Origin: Corynebacterium pilosum DSM 20521 = CIP 103422 | GTDB lineage: Bacteria; Actinomycetota; Actinomycetes; Mycobacteriales; Mycobacteriaceae | Assembly: GCF_000373805.1 (NCBI RefSeq) | Contig: NZ_KB892469.1 | Span: 46,997 to 82,336 of the forward strand | DNA length: 35,340 bases | Reading direction: 5' to 3' | Position numbers and translations under genes: made by a program | Notes under the pieces: generated by a model | Told to the model about the DNA's origin: nothing | The model's input: the letters and a program-made list of their open reading frames with translations, nothing else | Database searches by the model: none | Shown: piece after piece, positions 1 to 7,989 of the stretch | How positions within the stretch are numbered: position 1 is the stretch's first letter | Layout of the letters: each line of letters starts with the position of its first letter

Positions 1-7
1 CCACATG

Positions 8-97
8 GTGTTCCCCGCGCTAGCGGGGATGAGCCCTAATCAGGCTATCGAGCTTTGCCTTAGCGTTAGTGTTCCCCGCGCTAGCGGGGACGGGACC
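8..97 (+). CRISPR. Trailer end of a type I-E CRISPR array (two repeats, one spacer)
   Basis: Two 29-bp repeats lie at 8-36 and 69-97, separated by one 32-bp spacer (37-68). The 61-bp period is typical of type I-E arrays. The repeat core, GTTCCCCGCGCTAGCGGGGA, is a palindromic stem like that of E. coli-type repeats. The second repeat differs at three positions, all in its 3' end, which is the usual degeneration of the last repeat. The leader and any cas genes would therefore lie to the left, outside the window. Bases 1-7 would be the end of the preceding spacer. No cas gene is visible here. Confidence 0.9.
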
Positions 98-221
98 TCG
101 TATCCACTTACCTCTCGGCGTTAACCGCGTGATGCCACATGAGTTTCAACTGGCAACCCGCAATATAAACGCGGAGGGGTACGTACAGCGGCACGCATCG
201 CGGGCCGACGAGAAAAGGCGA

Positions 222-1457
222 CTAGCGCAGCGGGTCGAAAGGACGCAAGACCGGATCCACCTCGCCGGTAGCGATCTGCTTGGCCAGCAGCTTGCCGGAT
301 AGTGGGCCCAGAACGATACCCCACATACCGTGGCCGCCACACGTGTACACGTTCGGCGCCTTCGTCTCGCCGACCAGTGGCAGGCCGTCCGGGGTGACGG
401 GGCGTGAGCCGACCCATTCGTCCTGGATGTCGGTCCAGTCGATGCCTTGGAACATCGGCTTGGTCACCTCGATGATGGATTCCACACGCGCTGGCTGGAA
501 AGCCTCGTCGGGGCCACGGAACTCCATGGTGCCGGCGATCTGGAAGCGACCAACACGCGTCGGCGCAGGTGTGCACGCCACGCGAGTATGTGGCAGGTAT
601 ACCGAGTGCGTCGAAGGCTTTTCGGTCTCCACGGTGAAGGAGTAGCCACGGCCTGCCTGCACCATCGTGCGCACGCCCAGCGATCGGGCAAGATCGGGCA
701 TCCACGCGCCGGTGGCGATCACCACAACGTCGGCGGTCAGCCACTCGCCGGTCTCCAGCTTCACTGCCGGCTGGCGGGTGGACTGAACCTCCACAACCTC
801 GGCACCGGTGGTGATGGTTCCACCGCGACGCTCCACGGACTGCGCAAGCGCCTCACAGAAGACCATTGGCTCGATATAACGCTGGCCCTCCATGGAGTAA
901 ATTTCCTGCACGCGCGGTGCCAGCATCGGCGCATACTCAAGGGCTTCGTCGTAAGAGATCTTCTTGAAAGGAATGTCCTGGCCGTGCCGGATCGCACCTT
1001 CCACCTCATCGACGAAACCGCCACTCTGGCTGGCATCTTCGAAGCCGACGATGAATGGACCCTTGTGGGTGACGGCATCCACGCCGCCGTCGATAAGCTC
1101 GTCGAATGCGTCAAGCGCGCCCAAGTCGGCAGGCGTCAGGGCAGCCATGGTCTTATCCCAGGCTTTGTCATTAGCGTGCGCCATGAACTTTGCGACGAAG
1201 GCCCACAACTTTGGATCGACCCGGAAGGGGACACTCAGGGCCGCATTTTTATCCAGCAGCGCGGTAGGGCCGTAGCCCCACAAGGAGGAGTTGGAGAGGG
1301 GAATGGTCTTGCCCGGTGCCAGCCAGCCTGCGTTGCCCCACGACGAACCAGCAGCGACACCAATCTTATCTAGAATCTCCACGTCATAGCCGTATTCTTG
1401 CAGATGCCATGCGGTAGACAGGCCCGTCATTCCGGCGCCGATTACAAAAGCTTTCAC
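222..1457 (-). CDS. dadA: D-amino acid dehydrogenase, FAD-dependent (DadA-like)
   Basis: An FAD-dependent DAO-family oxidoreductase of 411 residues, close to the ~430 of E. coli DadA. It probably deaminates D-amino acids to 2-oxo acids and passes electrons to the respiratory chain. The N-terminus has the dinucleotide-binding motif VIGAGMTGLS, and a DAO-type C-terminal region includes TPDGLPLVGE and CGGHGMWG. I chose the GTG at 1455-1457 because GAGGAGG lies 6 bases upstream; a longer frame from 1472 would put that Shine-Dalgarno inside the gene. It is divergent from an Lrp/AsnC regulator, the usual arrangement for amino-acid-responsive control. The exact substrate (D-alanine or another amino acid) cannot be read from the sequence. 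Confidence 0.85.
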   Translation of the reverse strand: MKAFVIGAGMTGLSTAWHLQEYGYDVEILDKIGVAAGSSWGNAGWLAPGKTIPLSNSSLWGYGPTALLDKNAALSVPFRVDPKLWAFVAKFMAHANDKAWDKTMAALTPADLGALDAFDELIDGGVDAVTHKGPFIVGFEDASQSGGFVDEVEGAIRHGQDIPFKKISYDEALEYAPMLAPRVQEIYSMEGQRYIEPMVFCEALAQSVERRGGTITTGAEVVEVQSTRQPAVKLETGEWLTADVVVIATGAWMPDLARSLGVRTMVQAGRGYSFTVETEKPSTHSVYLPHTRVACTPAPTRVGRFQIAGTMEFRGPDEAFQPARVESIIEVTKPMFQGIDWTDIQDEWVGSRPVTPDGLPLVGETKAPNVYTCGGHGMWGIVLGPLSGKLLAKQIATGEVDPVLRPFDPLR

Positions 1458-1567
1458 CGTATTCCTCCTCACATTCCAATGTTGTGAAGGTAACTATCGC
1501 TGAAGAAAGCGGGGCCCGCCAGAGACTGATGACAAGTCGGTAGATGATTCCAGTAGATTGATGGATA

Positions 1568-1582
1568 TGCAAGAATCTTTCA
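1568..1582. promoter_or_regulatory. Possible Lrp/AsnC operator in the dadA-lrp intergenic region
   Basis: The 144-bp divergent region contains TGCAAGAATCTTTCA, an inverted repeat about a central A with one mismatched pair per arm. It sits in an AT-rich stretch 19 bp before the regulator's start. Lrp/AsnC proteins bind sites of about this size and commonly autoregulate. This assignment is inference from symmetry and position only. Confidence 0.3.
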
Positions 1583-1601
1583 TCGTCGGCTGGTTGCGCG
1601 C

Positions 1602-2045
1602 ATGAATCCGCCAATCGATGCCGTCGACCGCGCCATCCTTGAGATACTTCGCGACGATGCCCGCACCTCACTCGCGAAAATTGCACTCTCCGTTAACGTG
1701 TCTGAGTCCACTGCGCATCGTCGACTGCAGTCGCTGGTGGCTCGCGGCGTGATCAAGCAGTTCACCATCGTTGAGGATGCGCAGGCGCTTGGCCAGGACA
1801 CCGAGGCGTTGATTTCGATCCGCATCAAATCAGAATCGCGCAGCAACCTGCGCAGTTTCTACCGTTTCCTCGTGGATCTGCCGCAGGCGCGTCACACCTA
1901 TTTCATCGCGGGTTCCAATGATTTTATCGTCCACGTGGCCGTGGCCAGCGCGCGTGAGCTGCGCGATTTCGTCAGCGACTCCATCTCCTCGCACCCCGAT
2001 GTTGCATCGACCACCACGGCCCTAATCTTTGAGCACGGTGTTTAG
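1602..2045 (+). CDS. Lrp/AsnC family transcriptional regulator
   Basis: A 147-residue protein with the standard two-part Lrp/AsnC layout. An N-terminal winged helix-turn-helix (about residues 5-60) begins with the family hallmark D-x-x-D-xx-IL (IDAVDRAILEIL) and is followed by SVNVSESTAHRRLQSL. A RAM effector domain (about 66-145) follows. These regulators form octamers and sense amino acids. Transcription diverges from dadA, so dadA and its own gene are the likely targets. The 3' end overlaps the end of the convergent regulator gene by 24 bp, so there is no room for a separate terminator. Confidence 0.9.
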   Translation: MNPPIDAVDRAILEILRDDARTSLAKIALSVNVSESTAHRRLQSLVARGVIKQFTIVEDAQALGQDTEALISIRIKSESRSNLRSFYRFLVDLPQARHTYFIAGSNDFIVHVAVASARELRDFVSDSISSHPDVASTTTALIFEHGV

Positions 2046-3782
2046 GGAGCCCGGGTTTAAGAAATAACGGTATGCCCTCTTGTCGGAGGGGTCTTTGTCC
2101 GTGGCCACTATGCCTTGATCTATGAGAGCTTTAAGGACGCGATACGTCTGGTTTTCAGTAAGACCTGTGGCGTGAGCAATGTCAGCTCGTCGGCGTGGCT
2201 CATTGAAAGCACGGAGAGCGTGTGTGACTCGTTCTTGGTCACTAGTCGGTGTAACTGAACGCACGGATGGGGGAGTGCCAGCCTCCTCATTAGTATTTGA
2301 GCCGCCGGCCGATCCTGGTCCAAGTGAGTAACTGGTGCTCCGTCCGGCTCCGGTCACATGGGCAAGGCCGTATTGCACCAATTCTTGAAGCTCATCCCTA
2401 GCCTCTACGGAATCCATGGGGAACCGCTCCCGATAGCTCGAATTTGTCACTTCGTTGCCATGGCGCATGTCGACGAGGGCGTGCTTCTGTGCAACTGAAA
2501 GCACCTGGTTAGCGGGCAGAGTGCGAAGCCACTGTAGGTCTTCAGTCGGCAGCGTGGAAGAGGAACTGATGATGGCGGTGAAGGAAATGACTTCGTCTTT
2601 GAAAAAGGGTTCGGGAAGAAATGCCTCGCGCAGGGTACGGCGAACCTCAGGGATGCCGGTGGCGTGGCCTTCGATCACCCTTGTCCCATTTTCAGAGGTG
2701 ATTGCGCTGCACATCTTGTACAACACGGCATTACGAGCACGTGGGCTGGTGGTGCCCAGCCTTCGTTCGGTTAAGCCCCACAGGCCACCGGGATTAGTCA
2801 CGATTAGTTTGGTTGGCTGCTTGATCAGCATCGGGTAGCTGCCAAAACTGGCGGCGGAAAGATCACGGTGTACAAGGGCATTGGCAAGAATCTCACGAAC
2901 AGCGACCATCTGCACTTCACTGGTGTTGTAGCCGTGTCCACCGGAGAAACTGACACCGTGCATAAGGTGCTTGTGCACCCAATCGATGGCGGAATCGAGC
3001 AGGTCTGGCACGGGTCCAGAAAATTCAGCCCGGTCGGTGAGCCGCACTGTGTTGCGCAGCTTTGGATCGGGGACCGCATGCGCTTTGATTGTTGTGTGCG
3101 GCAGGAATTGCTGGGGGTGGATTCCCATCGCATACACGGCTGCCACAGTAGGCAGGCCGGTGGCATGATCGACCACGTTGGTGCGGACAAGGAGTTCGTC
3201 GCGCCCCATCGAGCGCAGGCGTGGGCTTTCCCGGCGTTGCGCGGAAAGGTACTGTTCGAGAAGTTCTGGGACTAAGTCTGCTTCAACATCAGCGCCTTCG
3301 ACGGGCTGACGATCGTGCGCTGGTTGGGTGCGCTGGCTGATCAGGTACAGCTCTTCCTGTTCACTGAGCTGATGATCGCCGTCCCCGGATCGGGTGAACG
3401 CTGGCCCGTGCTTGCCGACGCGAAACGGGCGTTGATCTGATGGCTGTGGCGGAACGACACATGCGACCACGTCGTAACCATCGATGGTTGCTCACTCACT
3501 CGCTCCGAGCTGAACTGGCGGAACGATTCTTTCGCACGCTTTGCTGGCTAGGCCTTGGATGAGCTCGGCAGGGTTGTGCACTCCTGTGATGCCCATGCCC
3601 TCGGGGGTTTCGGACATGCCGAGAACGATAGTGCCTCCCTCAGGCATGTTGGCAAACGCGCACAATGTTTCGTCGATGGTGTTGGGAAGGCCACCGCGGG
3701 CGTCTTTTGCCTCGATGTCCCAAGTGTTGGTCCCAGTGTCAATAAGGGTATTGACCAGCTCGGGAATGTCGATTGAGTGCAT
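2022..3782 (-). pseudogene. AlbA_2 / HATPase_c_4 / HTH regulator split by an in-frame TGA
   Basis: Two open stretches in the same frame are separated only by a TGA at 3492-3494. The upstream part (from ATG 3780-3782, about 96 residues) is an AlbA_2 (Schlafen-like) domain with the pattern IEAKDARGGLPNTIDETLCA followed by FAN and GG. The downstream part carries the rest of AlbA_2 (PFRVGKHGPAFTRSGDGDHQ), an ATPase-like domain (REILANALVHRD, TNPGGLWG) and a C-terminal winged HTH (RRRADIAHATGLTENQTYRV). After the TGA the frame reads ATIDGYDVVACVV, a natural continuation of the domain, so this was one gene of about 586 codons. The local sequence GAGTGAGTGAG may reflect slippage or compensating small indels. 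A GTG at 3468-3470 could only start a headless protein. Readthrough or a sequence error are the alternatives. Confidence 0.75.
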
Positions 3783-3790
3783 AAAATCAA

Positions 3791-3796
3791 AGTATA
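3791..3796 (-). promoter_or_regulatory. -10 box (TATACT) of a probably leaderless promoter
   Basis: On the minus strand TATACT ends 8 nt before the ATG at 3782, and no Shine-Dalgarno precedes that ATG. This is the layout of leaderless transcripts, which are common in corynebacteria. The palindrome cluster just upstream overlaps the position expected for the -35 region. Confidence 0.45.
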
Positions 3797-3840
3797 TTGC
3801 AAATGCAATCAACTTGCATTCAACTTTGAATGCACATGCA
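3797..3840. promoter_or_regulatory. Cluster of three palindromic operator-like sites
   Basis: Three perfect inverted repeats, each with a 2-bp centre, lie side by side: TTGCA-AA-TGCAA (3797-3808), GCATTCAA-CT-TTGAATGC (3816-3833) and TGCA-CA-TGCA (3831-3840, overlapping the second). They cover the promoter of the AlbA_2/HTH regulator gene. The likely binder is that regulator's own C-terminal HTH, by autoregulation, but this is inference. Confidence 0.5.
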
Positions 3841-3842
3841 AT

Positions 3843-4514
3843 CTACTTTTTTCGGAAGCGTGAAAAGTCGATCGCCGGGTAGGGCGGGAACTTATCTAGG
3901 AACCACTTTGAGATCGGGCCGAGAGCAAACACGGAGATCACCGTTGCCTCGCGCACACCAACAATGGTGCCCAGGAAGGCCAAGCTCAAAAGAACCGCGA
4001 CGACAACATGGAGTAGGTCGCTCGCGATCTTGATGTTGCCGAAGTGAAGGTGTTTGTGGTGCTCGCCAAAGGTGCGCCTCAAGGTGGAGGTGATGGCTAG
4101 GACCACGCCTTCGCCCGGCAGGTTAATCACGTTGGCGTGGACTTGAATGCCGATGCCAAGGCCCATGGCAACCACTCCGGCCATCGCCATGATGAACTGC
4201 AGGATATAGTTGTCGCTTTGGAGGGGCACGACGATCAGGGCGGCGATGTCGATCATCACCCCAAACAGTGCACCTGTGGCCAGCTGAAAGAGCTGGATCC
4301 ACTGGTAACGCTCACGCAATAACACGATCTGAAGGCCCACGTACAGCAGGTTGAATAAAAGGGTCAGCATGCCCACGGTCAACCCCGTGATGGGGCTCAG
4401 TGCCGCCGGCAGGGAGGAATTCGGAGTAGTGCCCAGCGTCGACAGAATCGTCAGCGCCACACCAAAGGCCATCAGGCTGATGCCGGCCGCCAAAACCAGA
4501 ACGCGTTTGACCAT
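3843..4514 (-). CDS. YczE/YitT-type integral membrane protein (second of a tandem pair)
   Basis: A 223-residue polytopic membrane protein with about five or six hydrophobic helices. It shows the features of the YczE/YyaS membrane family: an early S-x-LGTTP motif (STLGTTPNSSLPA), then TVGMLTLLFNL, LPGEGVV, and GTIVGVREAT near the C-terminus. The transported or bound substrate is unknown for this family. Its start is preceded by GGAGGA and lies 3 nt after the stop of the upstream paralogue, so the two form an operon and may act as a heteromeric pair. Start and length agree with the family norm of about 210-230. Confidence 0.8.
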   Translation of the reverse strand: MVKRVLVLAAGISLMAFGVALTILSTLGTTPNSSLPAALSPITGLTVGMLTLLFNLLYVGLQIVLLRERYQWIQLFQLATGALFGVMIDIAALIVVPLQSDNYILQFIMAMAGVVAMGLGIGIQVHANVINLPGEGVVLAITSTLRRTFGEHHKHLHFGNIKIASDLLHVVVAVLLSLAFLGTIVGVREATVISVFALGPISKWFLDKFPPYPAIDFSRFRKK

Positions 4515-4517
4515 GAA

Positions 4518-5201
4518 CTAATCCTCCGTGGTTGCTTCCTTGGTGTGCGGCGGCGTCTTCGGTGGGAACACCTTATTGCACGCGGTAACCACCCAGCCAA
4601 CGCACAGCGCTGCGGCAATAGTGCCCTCACGCACGCCGATGAACCCGCCCAAGAATGTCAGGGCGAGGACAAGTGCGACAAGGACCTGGGTGGAGTCGGT
4701 CACGATCTTCATCCGACCGAACTCAAACTGGGGCTCTGCACCAAACCGGCGGTGCAGCGCATAGCTTAGCGCCTGGGCGATGCCTTCGCCGGGAAGTACG
4801 AAAAGTTTGGCACGGACCTGCATGGTCACGCCGACACCGACGACGAGGATGCCCGCGATCGTGAGCAGCCACTGCTGGAAGTAATTCGAATAGCCCACGC
4901 CGATCTGATCCAAAGCCCACACGGCCGCGTCGATGAATGGGCCGAAGTACAGCAGCAGCGCTAGCTGAAACAACTGGATGGGGGCGTAGTCGCGCCGCAT
5001 GATCAGAATCTGCAGGACGACCAGGACCACGTTCACCAAGATCGTCGTGGTACCCACACTCAACCCACTGATCAGGCTGGACACCGCCGGCAATGCAGAA
5101 ATCGGTGTGGTGCCAAGATCACTGGCGAGCGAGAAAGCGATACCGATGGCCATGATCGCATGGCCAAAAACCAATAGGAGAACACGAAACAAAAGCTGCA
5201 T
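4518..5201 (-). CDS. YczE/YitT-type integral membrane protein (first of a tandem pair)
   Basis: A 227-residue paralogue of the following gene, with the same motif order: SDLGTTPISALPA, LSVGTTTILVN, LPGEGIAQAL, FEFGRMKIVTDS and GGFIGVREGT. I chose the ATG at 5199-5201 (MQLLFRVLLL) because GAGGA lies 8 nt upstream and it starts directly in the first membrane helix. The open frame runs 28 codons further up, but that part is not membrane-like and overlaps the end of the small gene at 5249. Function is unknown. The C-terminal tail (PPKTPPHTKEATTED) is hydrophilic. Confidence 0.8.
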   Translation of the reverse strand: MQLLFRVLLLVFGHAIMAIGIAFSLASDLGTTPISALPAVSSLISGLSVGTTTILVNVVLVVLQILIMRRDYAPIQLFQLALLLYFGPFIDAAVWALDQIGVGYSNYFQQWLLTIAGILVVGVGVTMQVRAKLFVLPGEGIAQALSYALHRRFGAEPQFEFGRMKIVTDSTQVLVALVLALTFLGGFIGVREGTIAAALCVGWVVTACNKVFPPKTPPHTKEATTED

Positions 5202-5248
5202 GAATAAATCCTCTACAACTAAAAAATAAAAACTATAGATGTATGAGG

Positions 5249-5416
5249 TTAGTCGGGTGGGAACATTTTTTCTTGTTGCTCCCACATTTCAAGTTCATCC
5301 AGTTGTTCGTCGATACGCGCCTGCACCGTCGGATCGTCGGCCGGGTCGATCGCGCGCAGCGTGGCAAGCCGCGCCCGAATGCGTTCCAGCTTCAGCTGGA
5401 TAATGTCTATCTCCAT
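5249..5416 (-). CDS. Small charged hypothetical protein (55 aa)
   Basis: I do not recognise this gene. It runs from ATG (5414-5416) to TAA (5249-5251) and encodes a charged, probably helical peptide starting MEIDIIQLKLERIRARL, with a central D-P-A-D-D-P and an acidic, glutamine-rich end (DELEMWEQQEKMFPPD). The heptad-like spacing of Ile/Leu in residues 5-20 suggests a short coiled coil. It sits between the terminator of the PepSY gene and the YczE pair. No clear Shine-Dalgarno precedes the start, so expression may be weak or leaderless. Codon use is like that of neighbouring genes (GC-rich third positions), which supports it being real. Confidence 0.55.
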   Translation of the reverse strand: MEIDIIQLKLERIRARLATLRAIDPADDPTVQARIDEQLDELEMWEQQEKMFPPD

Positions 5417-5427
5417 GGCAAAAGGAT

Positions 5428-5454
5428 AACGCCACCCGGGGTGCGGGTGGCGTT
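5428..5454 (-). terminator. Rho-independent terminator of the PepSY lipoprotein gene
   Basis: A perfect 10-bp stem (AACGCCACCC at 5428-5437 with GGGTGGCGTT at 5445-5454) has a 7-nt loop. On the minus strand it is followed by ATCCTTTT. It lies about 50 bp after the stop of the PepSY gene and immediately before the 55-residue gene. Confidence 0.8.
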
Positions 5455-5504
5455 GATTGCTTAACGACGGGCGACTGCCCCTGCTCGTCTAGATCGCAAT
5501 AGTA

Positions 5505-6113
5505 CTAGCTTGCTACGATGCGGACATCTGCCAGGTCATTGCGCTCGGTGTCATCCAGATCGATCTGCCACTCGAGCTGGCCGTTCTCTTCCTCGAGGTC
5601 GACCTCATCGACGACTGCACCTGGGTGCTGGTCCAGGGCCTGCTGGATTGCATCCTCAATGGAAACGTTGACGTTGGCAACCTGGTTGACCTCGTCCTCG
5701 TTCTGCTCGCGCTCCTCTTCGATGACGTTGCCGGTGCCTGCCTCAACCTTGAACTCGACCAGTTCGTTGCCGATAACAGCGTCAACATCGTACTTATCCG
5801 TGTCGTCTTCGCGGTCCACGTTAACGATGATTGCGTCAGAGTACTGTGCCGTCACAGCATCGAGTGCTGCGAAGACTGGGTCTTCACCGTCGGCTGCTGC
5901 GGCGGTCTCGGTGGGCTCTGCGGTAGTTGCGTCAGCTGCCTCGGATTCAGCGGACTCAGCGGCGGTAGAGGATGCGGACTCTACGGCTTCATTGCCTGGC
6001 TCAGCGGTGGCGGTAGAGGGCTGTGGGTCTGCGTCGGTGCCACACGCGGTCAGTGCAAGAGCGGTGGAAGCAGTGAACGCGATGGCCATGAATGATTTCT
6101 TATTAATGTTCAT
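5505..6113 (-). CDS. PepSY-domain lipoprotein
   Basis: A 202-residue exported lipoprotein. The N-terminus has a basic start (MNINKKS), a hydrophobic segment and a lipobox LTAC with the lipidated Cys at position 24. Residues 25-75 form a low-complexity Ala/Ser/Thr/Glu linker. Two PepSY-like units follow (about 78-137 and 148-202), each beginning with an A-x-x-A-V or A-I-Q-Q-A-L helix and ending in a beta segment. PepSY domains are associated with protease inhibition or signal sensing in the envelope; the ligand here is unknown. It is transcribed alone, with its own promoter region and terminator. Confidence 0.85.
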   Translation of the reverse strand: MNINKKSFMAIAFTASTALALTACGTDADPQPSTATAEPGNEAVESASSTAAESAESEAADATTAEPTETAAAADGEDPVFAALDAVTAQYSDAIIVNVDREDDTDKYDVDAVIGNELVEFKVEAGTGNVIEEEREQNEDEVNQVANVNVSIEDAIQQALDQHPGAVVDEVDLEEENGQLEWQIDLDDTERNDLADVRIVAS

Positions 6114-6132
6114 GATCCCCAGAATAGAAACT

Positions 6133-6146
6133 CGAAGTGAACTTCG
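6133..6146. promoter_or_regulatory. Palindrome upstream of the PepSY gene
   Basis: The sequence CGAAGT-GA-ACTTCG is a perfect 6-bp inverted repeat about 20 bp upstream of the PepSY start codon. It follows an AT-rich TATAGT-like -10 region on the minus strand. The position suits a repressor site or a small 5'-UTR hairpin. The binder is unknown. Confidence 0.35.
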
Positions 6147-6323
6147 CCACTATATTTTACACGGCAACGTTCAGTTTGGGCCCAGAAATTGTTCCGCCTC
6201 ACTCGCAAAAGTGCAGGTAAAAAACGTGTAATGTTTTAGCTGTCAGGCTTATGTAACAAAAAGGTATCGGTTTGGGTGGGTCACTGAAAAAGCTGGAATT
6301 TACCGTAGTCCTTTTCTGCCCTA
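6147..6323. other. Intergenic stretch upstream of the PepSY gene
   Basis: This AT-richer segment should hold the PepSY promoter. No convincing gene, RNA or repeat is seen. In one minus-strand frame (about 6185-6340) it is open and may contain decayed 3' sequence of the DUF3037-like gene, but I cannot confirm that. Confidence 0.3.
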
Positions 6324-6398
6324 CCCATTCCTGCATTGGTCTTCCGGTGGCTCTCCAATGAGTGTGGCGAACAGTAGTTCCGTCGCTTCGGAGAGATT

Positions 6399-6725
6399 CT
6401 ATGCAGCCATACTTTGTCGTGGAGTTACTTTGATGAGGTTTTGCCAGTGCCCGCTTACAAACTGGAGGTAGCTCGATAGAGAATGTACACCTTCGAGGTT
6501 GAGGGGTTCGACGGGAGTGCTAAGACGTTCGATTTCCGCCTTGAAGTTTTGCAGGTCACGTTGGATGGCGTCACGATTTTCGAAACCGTGGTGGATCCCA
6601 CGATCGGTGCGGAACCTACTCATGGATTCTCCCGTGGTCGCGTCGATGACGATGACCCCGACCCCGATGGTGGTGATGCCCATCGGGCGCGGAACCACAC
6701 TAACGGTCCAGTAATCGAATCTCAT
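6399..6725 (-). CDS. Short DUF3037-like protein, probably truncated
   Basis: A 108-residue product from ATG 6723-6725 (AAGGA 8 nt upstream); an alternative start at 6776 would add 17 residues. The opening MRFDYWTVSVVP followed by a glycine-rich GVGVIVIDATTGE strand resembles DUF3037 proteins, whose longer actinobacterial members are usually well over 200 residues; the assignment is tentative. The frame stops at TAG (6399-6401) but continues open for 25 codons beyond it (NLSEATELLFATLIGEPPED and so on) to a second TAG at 6321. That suggests a nonsense-truncated, decaying gene. It lies 97 bp downstream of the nuclease gene on the same strand and could be an accessory of that cassette. Confidence 0.5.
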   Translation of the reverse strand: MRFDYWTVSVVPRPMGITTIGVGVIVIDATTGESMSRFRTDRGIHHGFENRDAIQRDLQNFKAEIERLSTPVEPLNLEGVHSLSSYLQFVSGHWQNLIKVTPRQSMAA

Positions 6726-6822
6726 GTGATTGTCCTTGCGCCCGAGTACATCGTCCATGGAGGGAATCGGGTCCATGATCACTTTCCAGGTGTTTGCACC
6801 AATATTTTTTCATTTGGACGGA

Positions 6823-7989
6823 CTATTCGAGATGAACCAGTTTCTGCTGTTCGGGGGAGTAGATGTATTGAGTGATTTCACCGGTTTGGATCATCGTGAT
6901 TGCTTGGTCGACCACGTATAGTGGCGCAACAAACCACTCAGAGGGGTCGTAGGTTCGTCCGTCAACGCCCACCTGGGAAATCTGTAGGCGAACCGGCGAG
7001 AAAACGCGGTGCAGTAGTGCCTCGATGGCAGATGGGCGTACGTTATACACCCGGTAGTCGGCGATAACTTCCACAGGTGCCATCAAGTAGGTGGGCTCTT
7101 TCTCCGCACGAGCAATGCGCTTTGCGACGGGGGTAGTAGAGAACCCAATCTTGTACAAATTGGGGATGCCAGAAATCGCGGGGTCATCGCTCTGCGATTG
7201 CAATACGTAGACGTGCCCGGTTTCTGTGTCGGCATCGCCGATTTCGTCAGCATCAAACCCGGTTCGTACTATTGCGCGGCCGTTTTGCTCGTAAAGGCGA
7301 ATAGACAGCGATTGGCGGTACATCGAGGACTCGGTGCCATTTTCGAAGATCACGCGGAGTCTCTCCTTTGTTCGTTCACGCGTGCCACTCTTCGTCAGTT
7401 GGGGCTCATGCACTTCGGCAACGAACAACATCACGCCACCCAGTATGAAAAAAGTTCCTTCTTGGATGGTGGGTAGCCCGCGGAAAGGAATCATCGTATA
7501 GCTGCCATCATGCAGCTCAGCGTGCTTCGCCTTGAATAGTGGCTCGAATGCTTCGAAGTTGTCCGCTTTGTGGCGTTGGGCAGAATCGCCATCGTGGTCG
7601 TATCGGGGTGCTTCTGGGAGGTTGGAAACGTCAAAGATTCCGGAGTCGTCGTCAAGCAGGTCAAAGTCATCGTCAAGGATATCGTCGATGGTTTCCGGCA
7701 CTTTTTCTGGCTCTAGGAGCTTGAACTCATCGATGTCGGCGAGTTCCTCGCATTTCTGCAGATTGGAGCGGATGCCAGTCAGCCGCGCACCGAGTTTACG
7801 TTCGGAAATCACCAACGTGGAGGCACTGGGTTCGGTGCCATGTTCACGGTAGAAGTCGTTGATCTCCTGGAAGGAGCGGCGTAGGCGGTCGACTTCGGTG
7901 ACAGGGAGGGGCTTTTTGGGCGCGTCGAGGAGGCCGTCGGTGTCGTCGGCGATGAGGTCGTCGAGAGCGGAGAGATCGAAGTGTGCCAT
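6823..7989 (-). CDS. GIY-YIG (T5orf172-type) nuclease of an R-M-like operon
   Basis: A 388-residue protein. The C-terminal domain (about 258-335) is a T5orf172/GIY-YIG nuclease fold: HVYVLQS stands for the GIY strand, LYKIGFS (278-284) for the YIG strand, then R291 and the helix AIEALLHRVF with candidate metal-binding E323. The N-terminal 40-75 region has a small helical motif (INDFYREHGTEP, SERKLGARLTGIR). A very acidic linker lies at about 100-120, and a middle domain of unknown role at 140-240. The start codon directly follows the helicase stop (TAA-ATG, no gap), so translation is coupled. Given the upstream methyltransferase and helicase, it is probably the DNA-cleaving subunit. Cleavage activity is inferred. 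Confidence 0.8.
   Translation of the reverse strand: MAHFDLSALDDLIADDTDGLLDAPKKPLPVTEVDRLRRSFQEINDFYREHGTEPSASTLVISERKLGARLTGIRSNLQKCEELADIDEFKLLEPEKVPETIDDILDDDFDLLDDDSGIFDVSNLPEAPRYDHDGDSAQRHKADNFEAFEPLFKAKHAELHDGSYTMIPFRGLPTIQEGTFFILGGVMLFVAEVHEPQLTKSGTRERTKERLRVIFENGTESSMYRQSLSIRLYEQNGRAIVRTGFDADEIGDADTETGHVYVLQSQSDDPAISGIPNLYKIGFSTTPVAKRIARAEKEPTYLMAPVEVIADYRVYNVRPSAIEALLHRVFSPVRLQISQVGVDGRTYDPSEWFVAPLYVVDQAITMIQTGEITQYIYSPEQQKLVHLE

Noticed and set aside
69..302. Small plus-strand frame beginning in the last CRISPR repeat
   Set aside because: It starts in the repeat, has no ribosome binding site and runs into dadA on the other strand.
6483..6875. Plus-strand frame of 130 codons opposite the DUF3037-like gene
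   Set aside because: The minus-strand frame has a ribosome binding site and a family-like start, and the plus frame has no recognisable domain.
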